Assembly (NCBI RefSeq): GCF_023074055.1 | Contig: NZ_JADPKR010000081.1 | Span: 164,504-228,503 of the forward strand | DNA from: Bradyrhizobium sp. 141 | Lineage (GTDB): Bacteria > Pseudomonadota > Alphaproteobacteria > Rhizobiales > Xanthobacteraceae | DNA length: 64,000 nt | Direction of reading: 5' to 3' | Part shown: positions 9,628 to 18,750 of the stretch, one piece after another | How positions within the stretch are numbered: the stretch's first letter is position 1 | Layout of the letters: each line of letters starts with the position of its first letter | Translations under genes and position numbers: made by a program | The notes under the pieces: generated by a model | Told to the model about the DNA's origin: nothing | The model's database searches: none | Seen by the model: only the letters and a program-made list of their open reading frames with translations

Positions 9628-11313
9628 GTGAAGTTGAGCAATCTGAAGATCGCCCCCAAGCTCGGCATTCTTGTCGTCGTCACCTTGTTTGGCCTCTGCA
9701 TCTCCGGCGTTCTTGCCGGCTATCTGATGAAGCAGGAGATGGTGAATGCACGCATCGACCAGGCCAAGGCGATCGTCGAACTGGCGCGCAACTATGCGGC
9801 CGCGCTGAAGAAGCGCGTCGACGCCGGCGAGCTGACGAAGGACGCTGCGATGGCCGAGCTTCGCCGCTACGGCAATGCGATGACCTACGACAACGGCGCG
9901 GGCTATCTGTTCGGAACGTCCTATGACGGCATCACGCAGCTCGCGCCCGATCCCAAGCAAATCGGCACCAACCGCATGGATGTCGTCACCAACGGCCGAA
10001 AACTGTCCCTTGAGCTGATGGACGGCGTCAAGGCGCACGGGTCGATCCTGCTGCACTATGAATATGTGAAGCCCGGTCAGCCGACGCCGATCCGCAAGAT
10101 CGGCTACGCCGTGGCGGTGCCCGGCTTCGATATGTATCTCGGCACCGGCGCCTATCTCGACGACATCAACACCAAAATGGGCCCGGTCTACTGGATGCTT
10201 GGCTTTGCCATGCTCGGCATCTTCATTGTCGCCGGCGGTGTCGCCTGGCTGATCAGCCGCGGCATCAGCCGCCCGCTGGCGCTGCTTGGCGCCCGCATGA
10301 AGGACCTCGCCGACGGCAAGCTCGAGGGCGACATCCCGGGCATCGGCCGCGGCGACGAGGTCGGTGCAATGGCCGCCACCGTGCAGATCTTCAAGGACAA
10401 CGCGGTCCGCATCCGTGGCCTCGAGAAGACCGAAGCCGATGCCAAGGAACGCGTCGCGGCGGAACGTCGCAGCGCGATGGAGGGCATCGCCAACGACTTC
10501 GAACGTAGCGTCAACGGCATCGTCCGCTCGGTCTCCTCGGCCGCGGCCGGCATGCAGACGACGGCGCAGTCGATGACCGCGACCGCCAGTGACGCCTCGT
10601 CGCGCGCGGCGACGGTCGGCGCAGCCTCGCAAAAGGCCTCAGGCAATGTCGGCACGGTCGCGGCGGCCGCCGAAGAGCTGTCGAGCTCGGTTGCCGAAAT
10701 CTCCCGCCAGGTCACCCGTTCGACCGAAGTGGCGAGCCGCGCCGTCAGCGACGCCGAGCGTACCAACGCCACCGTGCAGGTGCTCTCGACTGGCGCCGAG
10801 AAGATCGGCGAGGTGGTCAAGCTGATCCATTCGATCGCCGCGCAGACCAACCTGCTCGCGCTCAATGCCACCATCGAAGCGGCCCGCGCCGGTGAATCCG
10901 GCCGCGGTTTCGCGGTCGTCGCCTCCGAGGTCAAGGCGCTCGCCAACCAGACCGCGAAGGCGACCGAGGAGATCTCCGCGCAGGTCGCGGCGATGCAGAC
11001 CTCGACCAGCGACGCGGTCACGGCCATCTCCGGCATCACCCAGACGATCGCCGAGATGAGCGAGATCACCGCGGGCATTTCCGCATCGATCGAGCAGCAG
11101 GGTGAGGCGACCCGCGAGATCGCCCGCAACATTCAGTCGGTCGCGGCCGGCTCGAGCGAGATCAACGCCAATATCGGCAGCGTCACCTCGGCCGCGGAAG
11201 CGACCGGCAACGCCGCCACCGACGTGCTCACCAACGCCCGCGAGCTGGACAGCCAGTCCGGCGCGCTGCGCAGCGCGGTGGACGGCTTCCTCGCCAAGGT
11301 GCGTGCGGCGTAA
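9628..11313 (+). CDS. methyl-accepting chemotaxis protein
   Basis: A 561-residue chemoreceptor. The chosen start is GTG, preceded by CCGGAG; an ATG 33 bases upstream would add an unlikely His/Cys-rich leader. Order: membrane helix (about 12-33), a single-Cache periplasmic sensor (about 40-190, with NGAGYLFGTSYDG and DMYLGTGAYLDDI), second helix (about 192-215), HAMP domain with ISRPLALLGARMKDLADGKL, then the long signalling coiled coil with the hairpin tip IAAQTNLLALNATIEAARAG. Cache receptors of this kind often bind small organic acids; the ligand here is unknown. No che genes adjoin it. Confidence 0.92.
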   Translation: MKLSNLKIAPKLGILVVVTLFGLCISGVLAGYLMKQEMVNARIDQAKAIVELARNYAAALKKRVDAGELTKDAAMAELRRYGNAMTYDNGAGYLFGTSYDGITQLAPDPKQIGTNRMDVVTNGRKLSLELMDGVKAHGSILLHYEYVKPGQPTPIRKIGYAVAVPGFDMYLGTGAYLDDINTKMGPVYWMLGFAMLGIFIVAGGVAWLISRGISRPLALLGARMKDLADGKLEGDIPGIGRGDEVGAMAATVQIFKDNAVRIRGLEKTEADAKERVAAERRSAMEGIANDFERSVNGIVRSVSSAAAGMQTTAQSMTATASDASSRAATVGAASQKASGNVGTVAAAAEELSSSVAEISRQVTRSTEVASRAVSDAERTNATVQVLSTGAEKIGEVVKLIHSIAAQTNLLALNATIEAARAGESGRGFAVVASEVKALANQTAKATEEISAQVAAMQTSTSDAVTAISGITQTIAEMSEITAGISASIEQQGEATREIARNIQSVAAGSSEINANIGSVTSAAEATGNAATDVLTNARELDSQSGALRSAVDGFLAKVRAA

Positions 11314-11346
11314 AAGCCGAACGTAAAGCGCCGCCATCAATCACGA

Positions 11347-11437
11347 CGTCATGCCCGGGCTTGTCCCGGGCATCCACGTTCTTGGCAGTTGCAATCGCGG
11401 ATATTCGTGGATGGCCGGGACAAGCCCGGCCATGACG
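11347..11437. repeat. palindromic repeat family A, copy 1
   Basis: Inverted repeat with outer arms CGTCATGCCCGGGC and GCCCGGCCATGACG, and inner CATCCACG / CGTGGATG arms. The same layout recurs at 18651-18735, 20988-21109 and 26463-26547. It lies between the convergent chemoreceptor and Bug-protein genes. Confidence 0.9.
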
Positions 11438-11457
11438 GAGAATGCGGACGCAGATCG

Positions 11458-11579
11458 CGTGCCCCGGACGCAGCGCAGCGCTTCTTCAGCGGTGCGCTGC
11501 AGAGCCGGGGCCCATGCCGCGGCAGTCTGGGTCCCGGCTCTGCGTCGCACCGCTTCGCGCGGCGCCGCGTCCGGGACAC
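11458..11579. repeat. palindromic repeat family B, copy 1
   Basis: Inverted repeat with outer arms CGTGCCCCGGACGC and GCGTCCGGGACACA and inner arms around GCAGAGCCGGGGCCCA / TGGGTCCCGGCTCTGC. It follows family A copy 1 by about 20 bases. A second copy is at 12637-12760, so the pair brackets the Bug-protein gene. Confidence 0.9.
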
Positions 11580-11584
11580 AGGCT

Positions 11585-12562
11585 TCACTGCTTCTCGATC
11601 TTCGCGTTGGTGATCAGCTTCTCCCACAGCACCAGCTGCTCGTTGACGAACGTGCCGAGCTGCTCCGGCGTGCCCGAAAACGCGTCCATGCCGAGGGTGG
11701 CGAGCTGGGCCTTGATCTCGGGCTTCTCGACGATCTTCCTGATTTCGGCGTTGAGCCGCGTCACGATCTCCTTGGGCAGGCCGGCCGGGCCGAAATAGCC
11801 CTGCCACGACGAGATGTCGAAATCAGGCACGCCGGACTCCTGCATCGAGGGCAGGTTCGGCACCAGCGGCGAGCGCTCCTTGGTGGTGACGGCGAGCGCG
11901 CGCAGCGCGTTGCCTTGGACATGCGGCAGGCCGGTCAGGATGTCCACGAACATCATCGAGACGCGGCCGCCCATGACGTCGTTGAGCGCCGGCGGCGAGC
12001 TCTTGTAGGGCACGTGCAGCAGGTCGAGCCCGGCATTGTGCGCAAAGGTCGCACCCGAGACGATCGCGGAAGACGATCCCGAGGCGTAGCTCAGCTTGCC
12101 CGGATTGGCCTTGCCATAGGCGACGAGCTCGCCGACGGACTTGGCCGGCACCTCGGGATTGATCACCAGCATGAAGGGTAGATCGCCCGTGCGCGCGATC
12201 GGGGTGAAATCCTTGACCGGATCGTAAGTGAGGCTCTTGAGCAGATAGGGATTGGCCGAATGCGTGGTGTTGGTCGTCACCAGCAGCGTGTAGCCGTCGG
12301 GCGCGGCCTTCGCGACATAGCTTGCGGCGAGCATGCCGTTGGCACCCGCCTTGTTCTCGATCACGATGCCGACGCCGAGCGCCTGCGACAGATGCTGCGA
12401 AATCAGCCGCGTCGTGGTGTCGGTGCCGCTGCCGGCCGCGAATGGCAAGACCAGCGTGATGTTGCGGCTGGGGTAATTGTCGGCCTGAGCCGTGGATGCG
12501 GCGGCAAGACACAGCGCGGCCGTGCCGATGGCACGTAGGTTTCGAATCAGCCCTGAAATCAT
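11585..12562 (-). CDS. tripartite tricarboxylate transporter binding protein (Bug/TctC family)
   Basis: A 325-residue periplasmic binding protein. The chosen ATG follows an AGAGGGAA ribosome site and opens a signal peptide ending STAQA. Family marks: YPSRNITLVLPFAAGSGTDT at the mature N terminus, IVIENKAGANG, GYTLLVTTNTTHSANP and SYASGSSSAIV. Bug proteins deliver carboxylates or other small organics to a TctAB permease or act as orphan sensors; no tctA or tctB is nearby, so this is an orphan copy, which is common in this group. The ligand is unknown. Confidence 0.88.
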   Translation of the reverse strand: MISGLIRNLRAIGTAALCLAAASTAQADNYPSRNITLVLPFAAGSGTDTTTRLISQHLSQALGVGIVIENKAGANGMLAASYVAKAAPDGYTLLVTTNTTHSANPYLLKSLTYDPVKDFTPIARTGDLPFMLVINPEVPAKSVGELVAYGKANPGKLSYASGSSSAIVSGATFAHNAGLDLLHVPYKSSPPALNDVMGGRVSMMFVDILTGLPHVQGNALRALAVTTKERSPLVPNLPSMQESGVPDFDISSWQGYFGPAGLPKEIVTRLNAEIRKIVEKPEIKAQLATLGMDAFSGTPEQLGTFVNEQLVLWEKLITNAKIEKQ

Positions 12563-12636
12563 CTGAAGACGTTCCCTCTTTTTAGTTGGCGCGGAACGTA
12601 GCGTCTCTACGATGAAATCGGAAGACGGGAGTTTGT

Positions 12637-12760
12637 CTCGTGCCCCGGACGCTGCGCAGCACGAAGTGATGCGCTGCAGAGCCGGGGCCCACACTTGGGC
12701 GAACTGGGTCCCGGCTCTGCGTCGCATCGCTTCGCGCTGCGCCGCGTCCGGGACACGAGG
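12637..12760. repeat. palindromic repeat family B, copy 2
   Basis: Second copy of the element at 11458-11579, with outer arms CTCGTGCCCCGGACGC and GCGTCCGGGACACGAG and the inner GCAGAGCCGGGGCCCA / GGGTCCCGGCTCTGC arms conserved. Confidence 0.9.
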
Positions 12761-12788
12761 TCGTCGTCGTCCGCCGCGCGGAATTACG

Positions 12789-13718
12789 TCACGCCGAACC
12801 CTGGCGCGAGGCGATCACGACGCCGGCGAGCACCAGCGCGTAGCCGATCAGGTGGAACGGCTGGAGCATTTCGCCGAGCAGCAGGATCGCCATCGCCGAG
12901 CCGAACACCGGCACCAGATGGAAGAACGGCGCCGCCCGGTTCGGCCCGATCAGTGCCACGCCGCGGTTGAAGAAGAGATAGGCCAGGGTCGAGGGAAAGA
13001 TCAGGATGTAGCCCAGCGTCGCCAGCGTCATCGTATCGAATTGCAGGACGCGACCGCTTGCCGCTTCCCAGATCGCCGCGGGCAGCAGCATCGTCGCGCC
13101 GCAGCAGGTGGTGAAGGACAGGAAGGACAGTTGATGGATCTTGGGCCGGCGCGGGATGAAGGCGGAGTAGATCCCGAACGCCACCAGCGAGGAGGCGAAC
13201 ATGATGTCGCCCCTGTTGAAGCTGATGCTCGCCAGCGCGGCGAGATCGCCGCGCAGGATGATGATCAGCACGCCGAGAAGCGAGATCGCGATGCCGGCGA
13301 GCTGCGCGCCCGTCAGCCGCACGCCGAACAGCACCAGCGACCACAGCGCCACGAACAGGGGACCTGCCGACTGGATCAGCAGCGCGTTGAGCGCCTCCGT
13401 GTACTGCATCGCCCAGTACGAGATTGCGTTGTTGAAGGCGAAGCCCACCAGCGACAGGAACAGCATCAGCGGCAGGCTCCTGCGCAACGCAGGCCAGTCG
13501 CGCTTCAGATGTGACCACGCGAACGGCAGCAGGATCAGGAACACGCCGAACCAGCGGATCGTGGTCACCGTCAGCGGCGGCACATGCGCGCCGACATGGC
13601 GCGCGAGCACAATGTTGCCGGCCCAGAACAGCGAGCTCAGGCTAAGCAGCAGATAAGGCTGATTGTTGAGCCAACTGGCCGGATTGGAGGCCGGTGGCGC
13701 GGGCGAAGCGATCGTCAT
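12789..13718 (-). CDS. EamA/DMT-family transporter
   Basis: A 309-residue inner-membrane protein with ten predicted helices in two EamA repeats (about residues 20-150 and 165-300). Typical segments are SSLFWAGNIVLARHVGAHVP, YWAMQYTEALNALLIQSAGP and AYLFFNRGVALIGPNRAAPF. EamA proteins export small metabolites such as amino acids; the substrate here is unknown. The ATG at residue 15 of the longest reading was chosen because the extra leader is Arg/Ser-rich and not typical. A close paralogue lies at 14342-15274, separated by a DUF1330 gene, so the pair probably arose by duplication. Confidence 0.87.
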   Translation of the reverse strand: MTIASPAPPASNPASWLNNQPYLLLSLSSLFWAGNIVLARHVGAHVPPLTVTTIRWFGVFLILLPFAWSHLKRDWPALRRSLPLMLFLSLVGFAFNNAISYWAMQYTEALNALLIQSAGPLFVALWSLVLFGVRLTGAQLAGIAISLLGVLIIILRGDLAALASISFNRGDIMFASSLVAFGIYSAFIPRRPKIHQLSFLSFTTCCGATMLLPAAIWEAASGRVLQFDTMTLATLGYILIFPSTLAYLFFNRGVALIGPNRAAPFFHLVPVFGSAMAILLLGEMLQPFHLIGYALVLAGVVIASRQGSA

Positions 13719-13811
13719 TGGCGTTGCATGCGAGCTTGCGCCGGACCGGCGTCGTGGCACAAGTCACAGCGCCGCAATGCTACAATGCAGCCAAGCCCTG
13801 AGGAGGTGCCA

Positions 13812-14213
13812 TTGGCGGTTAATATGTTGAACATCGAGGGCCTCGAAGGGCTCGAGCAGAACGCACCGGTGGTGATGCTGAACCTGATGCGTTTCCACGC
13901 GCGCTCGCGTGACGGCGACGGATCCGGATGGGACGCCTATCTGCGCTACAGCGCGATCACGGTGCCGATGATCAAGGCGCGCGGCGGCACCTTGCTCTGG
14001 ACCGGCGAGGCGAAGGCCATCGCGCTCGGGCCGCGCGCCGGCAACGACTGGGACTTTGTGGCGCTGGTCTATTATCCGAGCGTAGCGGCATTCCTCGACA
14101 TGATGACCTCGGAAGCCTACGAGCGCGAGGCCGATCCGCATCGCCTCAACGGCTGCGCCGAGCATGTGATCATCGCGACCAGCGAGGCGTACAGCAAGCT
14201 CAAGTCCAGATAG
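13812..14213 (+). CDS. DUF1330 domain protein
   Basis: A 133-residue protein of the DUF1330 (ferredoxin-like ABM-fold) family. The start is set at a TTG because a perfect AGGAGG lies five bases upstream; an in-frame ATG at 13824 is the alternative. Family features: APVVMLNLMRFHAR near the N terminus, SAITVPMIKARGGTLLWTG in the middle and ALVYYPSVAAFLDMMTSEAY toward the end. Biochemical function is not established for most DUF1330 members. It is divergent from the exporter gene on its left. Confidence 0.75.
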   Translation: MAVNMLNIEGLEGLEQNAPVVMLNLMRFHARSRDGDGSGWDAYLRYSAITVPMIKARGGTLLWTGEAKAIALGPRAGNDWDFVALVYYPSVAAFLDMMTSEAYEREADPHRLNGCAEHVIIATSEAYSKLKSR

Positions 14214-14239
14214 CGCTGCGTTGTGGGTACGAGAGATTT

Positions 14240-14334
14240 GTAGGGTGGGCAAAGGCGCGCTCTTCGCGCGCAGTGCCCACCATCTCTCTCTCCCGACTGG
14301 CATGGTGGGCACGCTTCGCTTTGCCCACCCTACG
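14240..14334. repeat. palindromic repeat family C, copy 1
   Basis: Inverted repeat with arms GTAGGGTGGGCAAAGGCGC and CGCTTTGCCCACCCTAC and an inner GTGCCCACCAT / ATGGTGGGCAC pair. Further copies lie at 25116-25208 and 49862-49982. Confidence 0.9.
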
Positions 14335-14341
14335 AGAGGAG

Positions 14342-15274
14342 TTAACTCGCCTGCTTCCTCGACGCCACGAACACACCCGACAGCACCAGCGCGAAGCCGA
14401 TGAAGTGGAACGCCTGCGGGTGTTCGCCCAGAAAGGCCATCGCCATGATCGAGCCGAACACGGGCACGACGTGGAAGAACGGCGCGGCGCGGTTGGCGCC
14501 GATCAGGCGCACGCCGCGATTGAAGCAGAGATAGGCGAGCGTCGAGGGGAACACCGCGACGTAGAACAGCGTCAGCAGGTTCGGCCCGTCGAGCTTCATG
14601 ACCGGGCGTGCGGACAATTCCCAGATCTCCAGCGGAATGAGGCAGGCGGCACCGACCCCAAAAGTGAAGGCGAGGAACGACAGGCCGTGCATCGGCGGCC
14701 GCTTCAAGGTCAGCACCGAATACAGCGCGAAGATGATCAGCGCGACGATGAAGATGAGGTCGCCCTTGTTGAACTCGATGTTCGACAGCGTGGTGAAATC
14801 ACCGTGCAGCAGGATCGTGAGCACGCCGCACATCGAGAGCAGCACGCCGCACGCCTGCGCCGCTGTGAGGCGGATGCCGAGGATGGCCAGCGACCACAGC
14901 GCCACGACCAGCGGCGCGGCCGACTGCAGCAGCAGCGTGTTGAGCGCCTGGGTATGCTCCAGCGCCCAATATTGCAGCGTGTTGAAGGCACCGATGCCAG
15001 TGATCGAGAGTGTGACCATCAGGCCGAGCTTGCCGCGGATCGCGGGCCAGTCCTGGGCAAGATGCTTCCAGGCGAACGGCAGCACCAGCAGGAAGGCGAA
15101 GAACCAGCGCAGGAAGGAGAGGGTGACCGGCGGGATGTGACCGGCGGCGAGGCGCCCGACGATGGCGTTGCCGGCCCAGCACAGCGCGGTGATGCTGAGC
15201 AGCAGATAAGGCTGGTTGGCGATCCAGCTGTGACCGGATGTTTCCGCGCTCGTGGTCTGACCGGTGGCGGACAT
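14342..15274 (-). CDS. EamA/DMT-family transporter (paralogue)
   Basis: A 310-residue, ten-helix exporter clearly paralogous to the gene at 12789-13718: both begin their membrane domain with NQPYLLLS, and share LLIQSA/LLLQSA, PSTLAYL and GANRAAPFFHVVPVFGS-type segments. Two EamA domains are visible. The substrate is unknown. A family C palindrome sits between its 3' end and the DUF1330 gene. Duplicated EamA genes that keep their reading frames usually mean divergence in substrate. Confidence 0.87.
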   Translation of the reverse strand: MSATGQTTSAETSGHSWIANQPYLLLSITALCWAGNAIVGRLAAGHIPPVTLSFLRWFFAFLLVLPFAWKHLAQDWPAIRGKLGLMVTLSITGIGAFNTLQYWALEHTQALNTLLLQSAAPLVVALWSLAILGIRLTAAQACGVLLSMCGVLTILLHGDFTTLSNIEFNKGDLIFIVALIIFALYSVLTLKRPPMHGLSFLAFTFGVGAACLIPLEIWELSARPVMKLDGPNLLTLFYVAVFPSTLAYLCFNRGVRLIGANRAAPFFHVVPVFGSIMAMAFLGEHPQAFHFIGFALVLSGVFVASRKQAS

Positions 15275-15695
15275 TGGGATTGGTGTGGCCCCGCGTGCAC
15301 CGAGGCTTCCGGCCCGGCGGGATCCGGGCCGGCTGATCGCCCGGCGCTGTCCAAAGACACGGAAATCGAGGTTGCATCAACGGGGGGCGGACGCATCGCG
15401 ACCATGCAGCGGCGGACAGAGCCTCTCACGCTTTGGTCGAAGCCGTTGCGCCGGCCGCGAAGGTTTCTGGATTTTCCGGGGATATCAAAGGCTTGGAGTA
15501 GCCTCGAAGCCCTGAAAAAGTCCCGTTCTTGCTTGCCTAGAGAGGCTGCTTCCTTTATCCGGTTGGGCTGCCTCGCGTGCGAACGGCCTTGGGCCGGGAA
15601 TTGGGCTGGGCGCAGGCATGATCCCGGAAAAGTGGGTCCCGGTTTTCTGTTCGGATCATGCCCTTACAGAGAAATCTTCGAAGGATTACCCGCGA
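15275..15695. other. intergenic region upstream of purA
   Basis: About 420 bases between the divergent exporter gene and purA. It holds the GCATGATCC-type palindrome at 15616-15661. No credible gene was found: the readings through it lack ribosome sites and resemble no family. The purA and exporter promoters should be here, but no clear consensus sites were recognised. Confidence 0.6.
15616..15661. repeat. palindromic repeat, GCATGATCC type, copy 1
   Basis: Inverted repeat with outer arms GCATGATCC and GGATCATGC and inner GGAAAAGTGGG / CCCGGTTTTC arms, ending 34 bases before the purA start. A shorter variant is at 54302-54336. Such elements occur many times in Bradyrhizobium-type genomes. 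Confidence 0.8.
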
Positions 15696-16988
15696 ATGGC
15701 CAATGTTGTCGTCGTCGGCGCCCAATGGGGCGACGAAGGGAAGGGCAAGATCGTCGACTGGTTGTCGGAGCAGGCGGACATCGTCGTCCGCTTCCAGGGC
15801 GGCCATAATGCCGGCCACACGCTGGTGATCAACGGCAAGACCTACAAGCTCGCGCTGCTGCCTTCCGGCGTGCTGCGCGAGGGCAAGCTGTCGGTGATCG
15901 GCAATGGCGTGGTGTTCGATCCCGCCGCCTTCCTCGACGAGGTCAGCAAGCTCAGGGCCCTGGGCGTCGCGGTCTCTCCGGAGAACCTGCGTATCGCCGA
16001 GAACGTCACGCTGATCCTGCCGCTGCACCGCGAGCTCGACGCGCACCGCGAATCCGCGAGCGCAGCCACCGCGATCGGCACCACCCGCCGCGGCATTGGC
16101 CCGGCCTATGAGGACAAGGTCGGCCGCCGCGCCATCCGCCTGATGGACCTCGCCGACCTCGACACGCTGCCGCACAAGATCGACCGGCTGCTGGCGCACC
16201 ACAACGCGCTGCGCCGTGGCCTCAACCTGCCGGAGTTCGACGGCAAGGTGATCCTGAAGGAATTGAGCGCGCTGGCACCTGAGCTGCTGCCCTACGCCGA
16301 GACGGTGTGGCGGCTGCTCGACATCAAGCGTCGCGAAGGCAAGCGCATGCTGTTCGAGGGCGCGCAAGGTGCGCTGCTCGACGTCGACCACGGCACCTAT
16401 CCTTACGTCACCTCGTCCAACACGGTGGCGGCGCAGGCCGCGACCGGCGCCGGCCTCGGACCGGCTGCGGTCGGCTATGTGCTCGGGCTGTGCAAGGCCT
16501 ATACGACCCGCGTCGGCCAGGGCCCGTTCCCGACCGAGCAGGACAACGAGACCGGCCGCCGGATCGGCGAGCGCGGCCGCGAGTTCGGCACCAATACCGG
16601 CCGTCCGCGCCGCTGCGGCTGGTTCGACGCCGTGCTGGTCCGCCAGGCGGTCCGCACCTGCGGCATCAACGGCCTGGCGCTGACCAAGCTCGATATCCTC
16701 GACGGCTTCGACACGATCGAGGTCTGCACCGGCTACAAGCTGGACGGCAAGGAGATCGACCATTTCCCGGCCGGCGAGGGCGCGCAGGCCCGGGTCGAGC
16801 CGATCTACGAGACCATCGAGGGCTGGAAGGAGCCGACCGCGAGTGCGCGGTCCTGGGCCGATCTGCCGGCCCAGGCCATCAAATATGTCCGCCGGATCGA
16901 GGAATTGGTGGGGTGCCCGGTCGCACTGCTTTCCACCAGCCCCGAACGCGAAGATACTATCCTGGTGCAAAATCCGTTTGAGGCTTAA
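15696..16988 (+). CDS. purA: adenylosuccinate synthetase
   Basis: A 430-residue enzyme that condenses IMP and aspartate with GTP to adenylosuccinate in AMP synthesis. The N terminus MANVVVVGAQWGDEGKGK carries the P-loop with Asp13 and Lys16; GGHNAGHT supplies His41. Later signatures include GTTRRGIGPAYEDK, LFEGAQGALLDVDHGTYP and the Asp-binding GTNTGRPRRCGWFD region. Full length for the family. An upstream in-frame ATG at 15618 would add a leader encoded by the palindromic repeat and is rejected. It is a single-gene unit. Confidence 0.97.
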   Translation: MANVVVVGAQWGDEGKGKIVDWLSEQADIVVRFQGGHNAGHTLVINGKTYKLALLPSGVLREGKLSVIGNGVVFDPAAFLDEVSKLRALGVAVSPENLRIAENVTLILPLHRELDAHRESASAATAIGTTRRGIGPAYEDKVGRRAIRLMDLADLDTLPHKIDRLLAHHNALRRGLNLPEFDGKVILKELSALAPELLPYAETVWRLLDIKRREGKRMLFEGAQGALLDVDHGTYPYVTSSNTVAAQAATGAGLGPAAVGYVLGLCKAYTTRVGQGPFPTEQDNETGRRIGERGREFGTNTGRPRRCGWFDAVLVRQAVRTCGINGLALTKLDILDGFDTIEVCTGYKLDGKEIDHFPAGEGAQARVEPIYETIEGWKEPTASARSWADLPAQAIKYVRRIEELVGCPVALLSTSPEREDTILVQNPFEA

Positions 16989-17025
16989 CGATATCTTACC
17001 GGGACGCGCGTATAGTTGAGTTGAA

Positions 17026-18627
17026 ATGGCTGATTACTATCCGCTGATCGCCCGCGCTATTGCCGCCCTGGACCCGAACGCTCCCGGCGAGAGCCGTCGC
17101 GCGCTCTATGAGCGGGCGCGCACGGCGTTGATCGCGCAGCTGCGCAGCGTGCAGCCGCCGCTCTCTGAATCCGAGATCACCCGCGAAAGGTTGTCGCTGG
17201 AGGAGGCCGTCCGCAAGGTCGAATCGGAGGCTGCCCAGCGTGCCCGCGAGGCCTCGCGCCCCAGTGGGGGCGGGCGCAGCGGCGGCAGCGGCGATGCCTT
17301 TCGCCGCGCCAGCACAAGAGCCGCCGAAGGCAACGCGGCTTCGGCCTCGCCGGCCCCGCCGCGTACGCGTCCGGCTCCGCCACCGCCGCGGGCCGACCGT
17401 CCGTCCTTCAACGTCGATGACCAGGGCGATGCGCAGCGTCCGCCGCGCGCTCCCCGTTTCGACGCCCCGCGCCAACCGGGACCGTCTGCCCCACCGCCGA
17501 TGCCGGAGCCGCCGCCGGCCGGACGCGATCGCGCTGGTGCGCGCCGTCCGCCTGATGTCGGACCGCCGCTGCCGCCGGCACCGGGCGTGCGCGGCTTCCG
17601 CGACATCACGGCCGATGCCAATGATCTCGGCGGCGCTGCTGCGCAGGCCAGCCGCGCCGCGCGCCGCACCTACGCCAACGTGCCCTCGCCCACGCCGGAA
17701 TTCGACCGGCTCGAGCCGAGCCTGGAAAACCGCGCCGGCGAGGCCGAGGCGCCCTATTCCTACGACGAGTCGATCGAGGAGGCGGAGCGCTACACGCCGC
17801 AGCCGCCTTCGCCGCGTCCGCGCATCGCGCCCGAGCGCGCCGCCAAGAAGCGCGTCCGCACCGGCTCCGCCTTCCCGTTCAAGAGCGCGATCGCCGTCGG
17901 CATCGTGCTCATCCTGGTCGGCGCGGGCATCCTCTGGGGCAAGCAGCTGGTCCTGATCGCCAACGGCTTTCTCAAGCCCTCGGCGACGCAAGTGGCGGAC
18001 ACGCCGACCCCGGCGCAGCCGCAGAGCAAGCCGAAGATCCCCGATCGCGTCGGGCAGCCTTCGGCCAGCGACCAGCCGGTCGCGCCGGTGGCGCAGAAGG
18101 TCGTGCTCTATGACGAGGATCCGTCCGATCCGAAGGGCAAGCAATATGTCGGCTCGGTGGTGTGGCGGCTGGAGCCGATCAAGGCCTCGGGCGCCCAGAA
18201 GGCCGACGTCGCCGTGCGCGCCGACATCGAGATCCCCGACCGCAAGTTCAAGATGACGATGTCGTTCCGCCGCAACACCGACTCCTCACTGCCGGCGAGC
18301 CACACCGCGGAGCTGACCTTCATCCTGCCGCCGGACTTTCCGGGCGGCAGCGTCTCCAACGTGCCGGGCATCCTGATGAAGTCGAACGAGCAGGCGCGCG
18401 GCACGCCGCTCGCAGGGCTCGCGGTCAAGGTCACCGACGGCTTCTTCCTGGTCGGCCTGTCCAATGTTGACGCCGACCGCTCCCGCAACGTTCAGCTGCT
18501 GAAGGAGCGCTCGTGGTTCGACGTGCCGCTGGTCTATGCCAACCAGCGCCGCGCCATCATCGCCATCGAGAAGGGCGCCCCCGGCGAGCGCGCCTTCAAC
18601 GACGCCTTCGCCCAGTGGGGCGATTAA
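17026..18627 (+). CDS. proline-rich membrane-anchored protein, unknown function
   Basis: A 533-residue protein that I do not recognise as a known family. The N-terminal 75 residues are helical and charged (ADYYPLIARAIAALDPNAPG then EITRERLSLEEAVRKVESEA). Residues about 80-210 are a low-complexity Pro/Arg/Ala linker. One membrane helix (SAIAVGIVLILVGAGILWG, about residues 287-305) follows a basic stretch. The C-terminal domain (about 360-530) looks globular and soluble, with KVVLYDEDPSDPKGKQYVGS and ELTFILPPDFPGGSVSNVPG. With cytoplasmic N terminus and basic residues before the helix, the C-terminal domain is probably periplasmic. It follows purA by 37 bases, but no functional link is evident. 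Confidence 0.75.
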   Translation: MADYYPLIARAIAALDPNAPGESRRALYERARTALIAQLRSVQPPLSESEITRERLSLEEAVRKVESEAAQRAREASRPSGGGRSGGSGDAFRRASTRAAEGNAASASPAPPRTRPAPPPPRADRPSFNVDDQGDAQRPPRAPRFDAPRQPGPSAPPPMPEPPPAGRDRAGARRPPDVGPPLPPAPGVRGFRDITADANDLGGAAAQASRAARRTYANVPSPTPEFDRLEPSLENRAGEAEAPYSYDESIEEAERYTPQPPSPRPRIAPERAAKKRVRTGSAFPFKSAIAVGIVLILVGAGILWGKQLVLIANGFLKPSATQVADTPTPAQPQSKPKIPDRVGQPSASDQPVAPVAQKVVLYDEDPSDPKGKQYVGSVVWRLEPIKASGAQKADVAVRADIEIPDRKFKMTMSFRRNTDSSLPASHTAELTFILPPDFPGGSVSNVPGILMKSNEQARGTPLAGLAVKVTDGFFLVGLSNVDADRSRNVQLLKERSWFDVPLVYANQRRAIIAIEKGAPGERAFNDAFAQWGD

Positions 18628-18650
18628 GCCGCTGCTCCTGACAGAGAGAT

Positions 18651-18735
18651 CGTCATGCCCGGGCTTGTCCCGGGCATCCACGTTCTTTGTAGCTCGGGGC
18701 GAGGCGTGGATGGCCGGGACAAGCCGGCCATGACG
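18651..18735. repeat. palindromic repeat family A, copy 2
   Basis: Arms CGTCATGCCCGGGC and GCCGGCCATGACG, inner CATCCACG / CGTGGATG; one base is lost in the right arm relative to copy 1. It sits between two convergent genes. Confidence 0.9.
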
Positions 18736-18750
18736 CTGCAAGCGGTCGTG

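Noticed and set aside
9601..10632. 343-codon minus-strand frame over the chemoreceptor
   Set aside because: Antisense shadow of a clear chemoreceptor; composition is typical of such mirrors.
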